DNA from: Phytophthora hibernalis
Taxonomy: Eukaryota; Oomycota; Peronosporomycetes; Peronosporales; Peronosporaceae
NCBI GenBank assembly: GCA_012656075.1
Contig: JAAKBF010000053.1
Location: 434,001-498,000 of the forward strand
Length of the DNA stretch: 64,000 nucleotides
Reading direction: 5' to 3'
Part shown: in pieces, positions 13,901 through 23,977 of the stretch
How positions within the stretch are numbered: position 1 is the stretch's first letter
How the letters are laid out: every line of letters begins with the position of its first letter
Translations under genes and position numbers: made by a program
Notes under the pieces: generated by a model
The model's database searches: none
The model's input: only the letters and a program-made list of their open reading frames with translations
Told to the model about the DNA's origin: nothing

Positions 13901-16900
13901 TCTGTATGTGGTCACGTGCCATGTACACATATCATTTCGTGGCCAAGGCTGTCGAGCCTAAGAAGCAAGCCCTCGCGCAGGCGCAAAAAGAGCTGGACGA
14001 GACACTTGCAATTTTGAAGAGTGCACAAGCTAACTTGCAGCAAGTAAGCGATCGTTTAGCAGAGCTGGAACAGTCCTACAATGGTGCTGTGGCTAAGAAG
14101 GAGGAACTAGCAAAAAGGTAGTGCAGTGTCAAGTTCAACTGCAGAATGCTGAACGACTTATTGGCGGGCTAGGCGGTGAGGAAGCTCGTTGGAAGGAAAC
14201 CGTCGCCCAGCTCACTCTAGACTACGCCAACCTCACTGGAGACGTGCTTGTCTCGGCCGGTACAATTAGTTATCTGGGTGCGTTTACGGCCGAATTTCGC
14301 GAACAACTCGTGGCCTCATGGCATGAAGCTCTCGTAAAGCACGCGGTGCCCCACTCTCCAGGCTGCGATTTGATACGTACATTGCAAGATCCTGTAAAAT
14401 TGCGCGCATGGCAGATCGCTGGGTTGCCTACTGATACTGTCTCGACCCAGAACGGCATTATCATGGGGCGTGCTCGAAGGTGGCCCTTGCTAATTGACCC
14501 ACAGGGACAAGCTAACCGCTTTATCAAGAACCTTGGACGTGATAAGAAGCTTTGTGATAATGGCATGGATGTGGTTAAGCAGTCAGATCGCGGATTCCTC
14601 CGTGTGCTAGAAAACGGTCTGCGCTTCGGCAAATGGGTACTACTCGAGAACGTAGGCGAGGAGCTTGATGCAGCTTTGGAGCCTGTGTTGCTGCAGCAGA
14701 AGTTCAAACAGGGAGGTCAGGATATGATCCGCCTAGGTGAGAACGTGATTCCGTACAACGACAGCTTTCGCTTCTTCCTCACTACGAAGTTAGCGAACCC
14801 GCACTACGCACCTGAAGTCTGCGTGAAAGTGAGTCTGCTGAACTTTACAATTACGATGAAAGGCCTCGAAGAGCAGCTTTTGGGTGTGGTGGTGCTCAAA
14901 GAATTACCAGAGCTCGCGGCCAAGAAGAATGAACTGGTGATATCAAACGCAGAGGGTAAACGACAGCTGTATGAGATCGAAAACCAAATCTTGTACCTCC
15001 TGTCGCACTCCGAGGGCAACATTTTGGATGACACAAACCTCATTGAGACATTAGCGTCGGCGAAGGAAACCTCCGCCGTTGTGATGGCGAAGATGCGTGA
15101 AGCCGAAGAAACCGAGCGCGAAATTGATGCGCGTAGTGACGGCTACCGTCCGGTTGCCTTCCGAGCAGCGTTGCTGTTCTTCTGTATCGCTGACCTCGCG
15201 CTTGTGGATCCGATGTATCAATACTCGCTGACGTGGTTCACGGGGATTTTCATTCGCGGCATTCAAGCTGCCAAACCGTCTGCCCAACTGGAGACTCGGC
15301 TCACAAACCTGAACGACTTTTTCACGTACTCCATCTACAAGAATATTTGTCGGTCTCTCTTTGAAAAGCACAAGCTACTATTCTCCTTCCTTCTGACCAT
15401 CAAGATCATGCAGGGGAGCAACGAAGTGGATGCTAGTGAATGGCGTTTCTTGCTCTCAGGAATCGGATCCAACGCACCTGTCGAGGCTGACAATCCAGCT
15501 GCACGATGGCTCGAAGCTTATGCGTGGCAACAAATGTGTGCCCTTGCAAGCTTTACTTCCTTTAACGGTATCGAAGTTGAGTTTGCAAAACATGTTGCAG
15601 CCTTCCGCGCCATCTTTGACTCGACAGATCCTGAAAATCAACCGCTGCCTGGTGAATTATTGTCCAAGCTTGATGAATTCCAGAAACTATGTATTTTGCG
15701 CGTCCTACGACCGGACAAGATGATGCCTGGCATTCAAAACTTGGTGTGTGCCAAACTGGGCAAGGAGTTTATTGATCCACCTCCGTTTGACCTCGCGAAC
15801 ACGTTTGAAGACGCAACCCCGACGACACCTTTGATTTTTGTGCTGTCTCAAGGTTCCGATCCGGCCAAGGACCTTCATGGATTTGCTGTAAGCACAGGCA
15901 TGGAGAGCAAACTCAAGTCGATTGCACTGGGTCAAGGTCAAGGAACTTTGGCTGCACGGCTAATCGAGGGTGCCATGACAAAGGGCGAGTGGGTGTTGCT
16001 GCAGAATTGTCATTTGGCTCTGAGTTGGATGCCCGAGCTGGAACGAATTTGTGAGGAACTCGACCCTACCAAGCTACACGAAAACTTCCGGCTGTGGCTT
16101 ACAAGTATGCCGACGCCGGCGTTCCCTGCCTCGGTTCTGCAGGATGGTGTGAAGATGACAAAGGAGGCACCAAAGGGACTGCGAGCGAATCTGAAGAACA
16201 CATATTTCAAGCTGGACGAAACGCGTCTTGGAGCTACTCGAAAGCCCGACGTCTTCCGCAAACTTCTGTTTGGACTCTGTTTCTACCATGCTATCGTGTG
16301 CGAGCGGAAGCGCTTTGGTGCGCTCGGGTGGAACATCCCGTACCAATTCAATGAGACGGACTTGGATATCAGTGTGGCGCAGCTCGAGATGTTCTTGGAC
16401 ACATACGACCATGTACCTTTCGACGTATTGCAAGTAATGACATCCACGATCAACTACGGTGGTCGAATCACTGACGACAAGGATATGAGGACGTCGGATG
16501 TCATTCTCATGACCTTCTTTAAAGAGGCAATCCTACACAAGGACTACGCGTTCTCAAGGAGCGGCATCTATTACTCGCTTGATTGTGATCCACGCAATGC
16601 CTATGACGGCTACGTGAACTACATTAACTCACTGCCTATCAACCCGGAACCCGAAGTCTTTGGTATGCATGAAAACGCGAACATCACGAGTGCTCAGGCT
16701 GAAACGTACGAGGCTTTCGACCTGTTGCTGTCGCTGCAACCTAGAGTGAGCTCGGGTGGAGGTAAGAGTCGCGAAGAAATCATCGCGGATGCTGCTCAGG
16801 CCATTGCATCTCAGCTACCAGCTCAATATGACTTGGAACACGTCCAGGCAGCATACCCTGTGTGCTACGATGAGTCCATGAATACGGTCCTGGCCCAGGA

Positions 16901-17673
16901 GGTGGAACGCTTCAACAAGCTACTGGCTGTTATGAGGAGCACGCTACAACTCGTCCAACAAGGTCTCAAAGGTCTTGTAGTTATGTCTGCCGAACTGGAA
17001 GCCATGGGCGCGTCGCTGTATGATCAAAGGTTCCTGCTGTTTGGGAAGCAAAAGCTTATCCGTCACTCAAACCGCTAGGTGCTTGGGTAAAGGATCTCCT
17101 GGAGCGTCTGGCTTTCATCTCCAACTGGGTCGCGCACGGCATTCCGGCCGTGTTTTGATCTCAGGCTTCTTCTTCCCGCAAGGTTTCATGACTGGCACGA
17201 TTCAGAACCACGCGCGGAGATACAAACTGCCGATCGACTCGCTCTCTTTCCAGTTCATCATGATGCGCGAAAGTGTCGAGCAGCTTGTTACGCGGCCTGT
17301 CGATGGTTGCTACACTTACGGTTTGTTCTTGGAGGGCGCTCGCTGGAACCCGGAACTCAACGCGCTGGACGACCCGTTGCCACGCGAGTTATTCGCCAAG
17401 ATGCCAGTCATTCACCTGTTCCCTCAGCCTCATCGCGAGGCCCCGCAACGTGGCATTTATCGCTGTCCGGTCTACAAGATTCTCACGCGGACAGGCACAT
17501 TATCCACTACGGGCCACTCGACGAACTTCGTTATGTGGCTCGAGATCCCAGCCAGCAAGCCCAACATCTTCCGCAACTCGCTGGTATCTGAGACCAACGC
17601 TCAAGTGCTGTTCGCCGACCAAGAGTACTGGATCAAGGCAGGTGTGGCCTGCTTCTGCAGTCTCCGTTATTAA
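4963..17673 (+). CDS. Axonemal dynein heavy chain, DNAH1-type
   Basis: A minus-end microtubule motor of the inner dynein arms of the flagellum. Exon 1 (4963-4986, eight codons) is joined over a 66-bp intron (4987-5052) to one very long exon. The order is: stem and linker to about 9.4 kb; AAA1 with P-loop GPAGTGKTET (9613) and Walker B CFDEFNRID; AAA2 P-loop GATGGGKS (10455, broken by a lost G); AAA3 P-loop GGTGTGKT (11511); AAA4 GVGGSGRQS (12556); the stalk coiled coils with the microtubule-binding tip (13.2-14.3 kb); AAA5-6; and the C-terminal domain. The end, with GCYTYGLFLEGARWNPE and LSTTGHSTN, resembles DNAH1 more than DNAH3/7/12. The total of about 4215 residues matches the family. Twelve single-base homopolymer losses (near 6968, 8052, 9420, 10463, 11323, 11685, 12297, 12675, 13165, 14115, 17028, 17155) split it into overlapping frames. 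Confidence 0.93.
4987..5052 (+). other. Intron 1 of the dynein gene
   Basis: A 66-bp intron, donor AAG|GTGAGG and acceptor TTTGCAG|TCA. It separates an eight-codon first exon (MSNRNSKK) from the main exon in phase 0. Confidence 0.75.
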
Positions 17674-17888
17674 AACACATACAAGGAAAACTAAAGTGTT
17701 AGGCACGATCCGGCAGCCAAAGAGGAGTCGCAGAAGAGCTGTGGGGTTTCTCCTTATTCCGCCTTTTGCTGATTATCATAAATAAATGCATGCTGTGAAC
17801 TAGCAGGACAGCCCGGTGTTTGAGGAAATCAGGTAGTTCTCATCTCGCCTTGGGAAGTCACTTGCAATAAATGGTTGTGCGTGGTAGG

Positions 17889-18878
17889 CTAGAGCAGATA
17901 CGAGAGGAGGCAGATCCAGGGCGACATTTGGTCCACCTGGTCCATTTGCATCGAGATGCGGTGGATCAACAGCGACAGACCGTTGCACATGCGGTCCATC
18001 GTGTCGAACATGACCATTGCTGACGCTGCAGGTGGCGCCGTAGCAGGCTGCGGACTGCACGCCGTGGCCAGCAGCACCAGCAACAGCAGCACTGCTAGGA
18101 CGAACCCGGGCGGGTCTGTGATCGAGGCCGCGCACACGTAAAGAAACGACGAGAAGGTGCGCAGATTGGGTCGGCGTCGGAAGGCTGAGGCTGCTGTGTT
18201 GGTGGTGAGCTCCCGAGGTGACGACGGCAGCGTCAGGTGCGGACACTTTGCTTGGCGGGTGTCGCGGCGCCCCGCGTCTCTGCGGGATACAGCGACGCAA
18301 TCAGGTCTTTTAGCAGCAGATTCACCTGCAGCTCTTGCATCATCTCAACGCCTGCAGGTTGACGACATAGTGGACACAAGTGACTTCTGTTCTGCTGAGC
18401 TGTTGGTCGTGGGAGTCTGATACCGGTATCAGCATCTTCTTCGTCGGATGACGCCGCGCGAAGTGGCGAGCGTAACCCAGGACGCCCATTGGCGTCGTGT
18501 GCCCACGCCGTCAAGATGCAGCCTCGGTCGAAGTTGTGTCTGTAATGCGGAATGTAACAGTAACCTTAGTACCCCCAATGAAGTTGCAAGGGTACGAGCA
18601 GCGTACCCGCAGGGTAACGTGACTGGGAAGCACAGCGTGTCGAAGCAAATGGAGCAGCGCAGGTCGTCGAGCGTGACGCAGAGCGACGAGGACGCGACTG
18701 GGCGCTGGCGGCGACGTGCGGCGTCTACGATGGCGAGTTGCAGCGGCCGCGGTAGGCGCTGGGAGGTGACAGCCATGGGCGCAGCCTGATAATCCGAGAC
18801 TGCGTCTGGAAGAGGAAGACGCAATCTGAGTCGGGACTTTTTGGCCAATGCGGGTGCGCGAAAAGGATCTTTCAGCAT
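17889..18878 (-). CDS. RING-finger protein with C-terminal membrane anchor (putative E3 ligase)
   Basis: Probably a membrane-anchored E3 ubiquitin ligase. Exon 1 carries the first zinc ligands, CSICFDTLCFPVTLPCG. Intron 18540-18606 (67 bp, GTACGC...ATTACAG) is removed to give CGHNFDRGC, followed by CPLC, so the finger is C3HC4. A hydrophobic stretch, FVLAVLLLLVLLATAC, near the C-terminus is a single membrane span. One base is lost in an AAA run near 18242; restoring it links the RING half to the membrane half without a stop. The start may be the Met at 18878 or the inner Met at 18776 (MAVTSQ). The spacing between the ligand pairs is longer than in classical RING fingers. The specific substrate is unknown. 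Confidence 0.7.
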
Positions 18879-19375
18879 TGGGATTGGATGAAAAGATGTG
18901 TCATTGAAGTCGGGTGGCCGTCACTTGATTTTAGCGTAATTGCCGGCGACGGATGAGGATGTTTAGCTTACAAACGCCAAGTATAAAGACCCTGCTCCTT
19001 TCGCTAAGGCGTCTTCGTATTTACGACTCCGATTTGTAGAAGGAGCGAGCGTCATTCGCTCATGCAAGCCGATATTGCAGGATGATGGAATTGTGCGATC
19101 ACTGATTGCATGTCGGCAGTTTGCCCGCAACAGGTTCATATCGCACTTTTCACGCAGGAGCATAGCACTAATCGTCTCGGTGTAGTATGGGCGACTCCGG
19201 GTAAAGCTGCATGATGGTCGCGGACTCATTTGGCTGGAGTCTACCGCAGCGTCGTCGCTATAAGTGCAAGCGTTAATAAACGCTTAGTAATCATAGAATC
19301 GATTTCAGAGGGATTCAATGGATCTAAGGTTATCGGAGCAAACAACTGTATTTATTGAAGAGGGACCTATCTTTC
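18879..19375. other. Spacer with decayed repeat, no clear gene
   Basis: I see no supported gene here. An 88-codon open frame on the minus strand (18963-19229) lies within a sequence that recurs in diverged form at 23.3-23.5 kb (listed as a repeat). The stretch at 19270-19287 contains a short inverted repeat, AAGCGTT/AACGCTT, with a 4-bp gap. Confidence 0.4.
19040..19245. repeat. Dispersed diverged repeat, copy 1
   Basis: Shares ordered blocks with 23330-23550: GCTCATGC, then GATCACTGATTGC, then a CGCA.CAGGTTC block, then GTATGGGCGACTCCGG. The blocks are collinear on the same strand with small insertions and deletions between them, as expected for two old copies of one element. The minus strand of this copy still has an 88-codon open frame (RSRPYYTETISA...). 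I do not recognise the source. Confidence 0.5.
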
Positions 19376-19815
19376 TACCACACTACCATCACAAGCCAAA
19401 AACGGCATGAGCTGACCAGCGCGCAGCCACTGCGCGGTATCGAGCCGCTGCTGGACACGGACTTCTCTTCCCCGCGGCGCAAGACCGACTTCTTCTGGGG
19501 AACCGAGTCGCAGCTGGTTGCCAGACGCTGGTCTACAAGGACCAGGTCCACAAGCAGCAGCAGCAGCAGGAGGAGGGAAGAGGACAGCGGACAGATCACG
19601 TACGTCAATTTGTAGATTGTTATTGAGGAAGAGCTAACTCTGTGATACTCTTGTGTGGCTGTAGCACTGGTTGGTATTGGAGGTCGGACGGACAAGTACG
19701 TGTGGACCCAGACCCTCCAGGACGCTCAGGTTAACTTTGCTGAAGCCACTGGCATCAAGTTCTGTCCGGTTGCCGTGGACATTCGGGGCGGAAAGCTTAG
19801 GGCGTGATGAAGATG
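19376..19815 (+). pseudogene. NudC-like pseudogene
   Basis: Two fragments match NudC, the CS-domain co-chaperone of dynein/LIS1 pathways. Near 19442-19500 a frame reads LLDTDFSSPRRKTDFFWG, close to the NudC N-terminal motif (family form: TFFSFLRRKTDFF). Near 19690-19800 another frame reads KYVWTQTLQDAQV followed by VDIRGGKL, the start of the CS domain. The middle part is collapsed into a GCA-rich run, the frame shifts and a stop follows. This is far more damage than the single homopolymer losses elsewhere in the window, so I call it a real pseudogene or truncated copy. Confidence 0.55.
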
Positions 19816-20700
19816 GTGGAGAACGTGCTCAAGGATGACGACGATCAAGACCAAGCCCTCCATCGGCGTCTCGTTCACGACCGAGGACGACAAAACCAAA
19901 AGGCCACCCTGGTCAATCTCTCGGTGTCCTTCACGCACGAGAGCAGCGGCGTTGTGTACAAGTAGCTGCTAATGACCGGCTGGTCTCCGCGGCCGAGGTG
20001 CCCAACGCCTTTACCAAGGGCCTCGAGCTCACAGTCAAGGTCGACTACTGCTCGTTCGCCAAGAACGTTCACGCCAAGCGCGTCGGCGCGTTCGGCTGGC
20101 AATTCCAGCAGTCCAGCTACTCAGTGAACGGTTCAGTCGATCTGCATCAGCAAGGCCGCCATGCACAGCTTCGACGATATGCCGGTGAGCACTCACGTCG
20201 CCTTCGACTACAGCAAGCCGGCGGCCATGGACTGCAACGTGGCTCTGGGCGTCGGCGGCAACGACTTCACGGGCATCCCGCAGACCAAGAAGAAGTTCAT
20301 CGCGCCGTCACCGCGCGAAGGACCGCGGGAACTGCTTGCCGAAGTACATTTGGTGCAGATGAACATGGGCTTGGGGCTGGTGTTGCTGCTACTGCTGCTG
20401 CTTTTCTTCTTGACTGGGGATGAGCTCCGGCAGCCTCGACGGGTAGTTGTTGCTGGGCGCCTCCTGCTGCCACACGAGCGGGTTCTCGAGCCGGGAAAGG
20501 CCAAGCAGAGACGTTACAGACGAGGGCTCGTGCTCGCCGGTGTGTATGATGCGCATGCAGTGGCAAGTTGCGAAGTGAAGTGAAGGCAACCGAAGACAAG
20601 GGCGCAGTGGTATGTCCCTGCCAATCGTGCAGAAGGTCCGCCCGTTCCTGGCGCTCCACGTCGACGCCCACAAGTTCGTTCTCGGCCTCACCTTGAACTA
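19816..20700 (+). pseudogene. Decayed or unrecognised coding sequence
   Basis: Short runs of protein-like sequence occur in changing frames: SIGVSFTTEDDKTK then ATLVNLSVSFTHESSG (about 19850-19960), VPNAFTKGLELTVKVDYCSF (about 19998-20060), and STHVAFDYSKPAAMDCNVALGVGG (20185-20260). The codon usage looks like coding sequence of this genome and the segments have a beta-strand pattern, but no single frame survives and I do not recognise the family. A CTG/CTT run near 20380-20410 gives poly-leucine in one frame and serine-rich nonsense in the other. It may be the remains of one or more genes. Confidence 0.3.
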
Positions 20701-20762
20701 AGGAGGGTCGCTGGGGTCCTAGACGTGTGACTGGCCAGCGTTGGGCGACTCGATGACCACAA

Positions 20763-20831
20763 CGAGCTCGCAGGTTGAAGGCATCTACATGTATTTCCAC
20801 GAGCTCGCAGGTTGAAGGTATCTATTTCCAC
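20763..20831. repeat. Short tandem direct repeat
   Basis: GAGCTCGCAGGTTGAAGG followed by ATCTA and ATTTCCAC occurs twice back to back (about 20763-20799 and 20800-20831). The second copy lacks a few bases. It lies about 110 bp before the start codon of the coiled-coil gene, so it may be part of its promoter or 5' leader. Confidence 0.75.
20786..20793. promoter_or_regulatory. TACATGTA palindrome
   Basis: One of eight intergenic copies of this octamer. It lies within the tandem repeat, about 150 bp upstream of the coiled-coil gene. Confidence 0.3.
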
Positions 20832-20940
20832 GGGCTCGTTTTGACCATTTTTCGCGCCAAAAAGGCCCGAAGCCAGTTCTCGAAGCGAAAAAGGCGGCAT
20901 TCTTTATCTGGACAACCGGAAATCAAGACCCAACTCGACC

Positions 20941-21776
20941 ATGACCAACTACTACTACAACAAGCGACTGGCGGCGATGCAGGAGAAGCACGCGCGGACC
21001 GTCCCGGCGCTGGAGCAGCAGGTAACTGCCCTCGCACACCGCAACACGCAGCAGGCCGCGGAGCTGCGCACAAGCCAGCAGCAGGTGGCCGCACTTTCGC
21101 ACCACAACGAGCTGCTGGCCCCCGAGCTGCACAAGACCAAGGATCAGCGGACGACTGTCTACGACCTGGAGACGCGGCTGGTCAAGACCCTGGCGAAGCT
21201 GCGCGCGGAGAGCAGCAGCACGCCGAAGGTCAGCAAGGCAGACGAAGACAAGGACGACCACGTCGTGCCGCCCGTCGAAATCCCTGAGCGCCTGCTCACG
21301 AAGGACCGTGAAGGAAATATGACGGTGGCAGGAGACAGCGTCACCTTCACCTACGGCGAGTTCAAGCGCCAGCAGCGGCGCCTGCGCCAACAGCGGCGCC
21401 TGCACGACTTGCGTCCGGTTCCGGAGCGTACGGCCGTTGACGACCATGAATTGCCGTCGTGGGTTGGAAAGCAGAGTCGGAAGCGGGCGTTGGAAGAGAC
21501 GAGCGACCGCGCCGATCTCCTCCGCCAGCTGCGACGGAAGCTCGACGCGTGTACTGCAAGATCGACGTCACAGCAGTGTCTGAAGGCGTCTAAAGAGACG
21601 AGCGACCGCGCTACAGTCATTCAACAACTGCGACGGAAGTTCGACGCGTGTACCGCAAGTTCGCCGCCGCAGCAGTCTCGGAAGCGGAGTTTGAAGAGAT
21701 GAGCGACCGCGCCACTATCCTCAGACAGCTGCGACAGAAGCTCGACTCGTGCATGGCAAGATCACAGACGTGCTGA
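20941..21776 (+). CDS. Coiled-coil protein with C-terminal tandem repeats, unknown function
   Basis: Not recognised. The first 90 residues are a Gln/Ala/Leu-rich coiled coil (heptad-like, starting MTNYYYNKRLAAMQ). A middle segment, PPVEIPERLLTKDREG, is followed by a basic Arg/Gln-rich stretch. The C-terminus has three copies of a 33-34-residue unit of the form ETSDRA..LRQLRRKLDACTA, beginning at DNA positions near 21497, 21596 and 21697. A T is missing from a TTT run near 21691; with it restored the third copy is in frame and the protein ends at a TGA at 21774. Without it the frame stops at 21702. The coiled coil suggests a multimer or scaffold, but this is inference. It is likely lineage-specific. 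Confidence 0.55.
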
Positions 21777-21814
21777 AGTGTTCTGGACGTGGAGTTGCGC
21801 CAGCAGGCTCGGCC

Positions 21815-21838
21815 GATCGGGGCTCATTACCCCCGTTG
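21815..21838. other. Hairpin copy 1 (CTCATTAC loop)
   Basis: GAT, stem CGGGG, loop CTCATTAC, stem CCCCG, GTTG-like flank. It lies about 40 bp after the stop codon of the coiled-coil gene, so it may be in its 3' UTR. See copy 2. Confidence 0.5.
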
Positions 21839-21888
21839 ACGCTGTAGCTGTTGGCGTGCTTCGCGTGAGGTGCAGGTGCTGTGTGCTG

Positions 21889-21934
21889 TTGCAGTGGCCG
21901 ATAGGGACTCATTACTCCCTGTTGGCCACTGCAA
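21889..21934. other. Hairpin copy 2 (CTCATTAC loop) within an 11-bp inverted repeat
   Basis: Outer arms TTGCAGTGGCC and GGCCACTGCAA are a perfect 11-bp inverted repeat. Inside, after GAT, is stem AGGGA, loop CTCATTAC, stem TCCCT, then GTT. The loop and flanks equal copy 1 while both changed stem pairs stay complementary. Confidence 0.55.
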
Positions 21935-22301
21935 TCGTTCACTCACCTGCTCTTCTACCTTGCTTCGGTGCTTGCGTCCGATGCTTCTTTCGTACGATGT
22001 GCCTCCTCTGCTGCTTGAGACTCTAAAGCCAAGTTTTCATTTTTGTATGTGTCGTAGTGCAAAGATTAAAATCCATTGAAACGATTAAGCATTTTCACTC
22101 AACCTTGTCTTGTCTTATCGTTTCTACTGCAGCTAAGGCAAGCCTTACTTCATGGCATCTCTCGTACCGAACTTGTCCATCCCATGTCTTGCAACCTTTT
22201 GAGTTACTACAGTAGGCATTTTTCCTGCTCCGGCAACTTGAAGCGTCCAGGCCAATCACAAGTCAGCAGCGACCGCCGTGGTGAGTACCGCAACATCCGT
22301 C

Positions 22302-23110
22302 ATGGTCGATCGACTGGGAGTCATCGGTGCCGACGTGAAATGCAACAGCAATGCGACCATCTCTAGAAGTCTGGGCACGTCGCTCATCGAGGAGAAGGCT
22401 GCACAGCAAGCGAAGACTTTGGCAGTGAAACAGTGATCCAGGACGTCAAGTTCGGGCGGGATTGGCCACCGGACGAGAAGAAGAGTAACGTAGTGCAGCG
22501 CGAGAGAAGGGCATTAGTACAACAAGGAGCGATGCGGCGGCTTCAGGTGGTGAAGAGCAGACGCTGTAGAGCATTTAGCAGTCGTGCAACTCACGAGACG
22601 GTGGAGGACAAAGAGGAGGAAATGCCGAGCGTCCGACTGCAGTATCCTCACAATTGGAAGGTAGCTGGAAGAGCTTCGGCTGAAGAGGCAGGAGTCGACT
22701 CGTTTCGCTTTTTGCTGCAAAATGAGTGAGCACTTGTCGAGTTCCAGGAGACGGCAATTGATGCAGCAGCAAAAGGGAAGGACGGACGTGTCGGTGTCCG
22801 CATCCAGACGTCGTTCCCGAAAGAGGCGTACCAGCGATTGATGACGTTTGTGTTGGGGAAGGTGGACGTGGAGTCGCACAGGCTTGATCAGGTTGCGGAC
22901 GCGCCAACGTTCTTGTCGGTGTTTCCGATTTACCACCGTTTGAAGCAGGTGCATTTGTCACTGCAAAGGTTGATGAGGCCTACTAGCCTGTGCTGTTGCT
23001 GCTGCAGGGGAAGAAGATGCTGCGTCTCCCCACTGCTCCACCGAAACTCTCACGTACAACAGCCCACCGAGATGCGATCATCGCATGGATACGAAGTCGT
23101 TGATAAGTAG
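22302..23110 (+). pseudogene. Hypothetical reading frame with one in-frame TGA
   Basis: Starting at ATG 22302 the frame reads MVDRLGVIGADVKC and continues, after one lost A near 22426, as VIQDVKFGRDWPPDEKK to a TGA at 22727. The same frame is then open for another 127 codons (ALVEFQETAIDAA ... GKVDVESHRLDQV ... FLSVFPIYHRL) to 23110. The part after the stop has normal-looking protein composition until about 22985, where Cys-rich low complexity begins. I do not recognise the family. A TGG-to-TGA change would explain the stop. The likely reading is a decaying gene. Confidence 0.35.
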
Positions 23111-23329
23111 GCATTGCGACCAGAAGCATTGATAACTTAGTCGCTTCTGCACACGGACGTTGAACTGCTAGACAACTGCAAACCGCCCGATCTTCAGCTA
23201 CAACCGAAGTCGCCGCAGCTGAGGGCTCTGTCGACATGTACTCGACCAGAGGTCGGAATGACGAGAGATTGCGTTGACTCAAGGTCATACGTAGTGGCGT
23301 CGGGCAGTCCAAGGAGCACTCGCAGCAGT

Positions 23330-23550
23330 GCACGAGCGCCATTAGCTCATGCGATCCGATAAGGGTTCGTTCGCGCGGGCAGGCTGGAATCTGTGTGATC
23401 ACTGATTGCCACCCGCAGCAGGTTCGTACCGAAGTGTCCACGCAATAGCAGGTCGTTTCTCGAGAAGGTATGGGCGACTCCGGTTAAAACGCTGAAAGTT
23501 GAGCACTCATGAGAGCTCGTTTTTCTCTGCGGAGTCAAGCCTAGGCATCG
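23330..23550. repeat. Dispersed diverged repeat, copy 2
   Basis: Partner of 19040-19245, with the same order of shared blocks, including GATCACTGATTGC at about 23398 and GTATGGGCGACTCCGG at about 23468. The copies are well diverged, with indels. Confidence 0.5.
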
Positions 23551-23767
23551 GGCGAGTGCTGGGAGGTTTGGGTGCGTATCCGTCAGCTAAAAGTATCAAA
23601 CTCCTGTAAACCGTAGTAAGGTAGAAGAAAGCCTCACGCGCGACACATTTACGAGGCCTCGTTCGCCAGGAAGAACGCACGCCAGGCGAAGTGCTTGCAG
23701 CAGAGCGCTCAGGTGACCTTGAAGCGCGCAGGTGAGGTTGAAGTCGCGCCCATTTAACTCCTCGCCC

Positions 23768-23815
23768 ATTGGTCCAAATTCAGCCTCCATCAGTCTGATT
23801 CATCGCTCTCATTGG
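23768..23815. promoter_or_regulatory. Two inverted CCAAT boxes upstream of the papain-ML gene
   Basis: ATTGG occurs at 23768-23772 and 23811-23815, about 210 and 163 bp before the ATG at 23978. Inverted CCAAT boxes at this distance are common in eukaryotic promoters, but each is only 5 bp long, so support is weak. Confidence 0.3.
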
Positions 23816-23977
23816 TCGCCGCCACATCCGATCGAGAGTGTTGGTTCTGATTCTCCCCGATCTTGGACATACAAAGCGCAAGACAAAAACCGCTTCAACC
23901 GTTCCGCAACCCTCCGCATTCTCTCACATCCCATTCCGCGCCCAAGCGGAGAAGAAGCTTCCCGACTCCACTAGACC

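Noticed and set aside
6960..17160. Programmed ribosomal frameshifting in the dynein gene
   Set aside because: Twelve sites with no common slippery sequence, and the same type of break in unrelated genes across the window.
5053..17673. A run of about twelve separate dynein-related genes
   Set aside because: The pieces overlap end to end, continue one heavy chain in order, and each junction is fixed by adding one base to a homopolymer.
20297..20800. Minus-strand frame of 167 codons
   Set aside because: Low-complexity and inconsistent with the plus-strand protein-like fragments; no motif.
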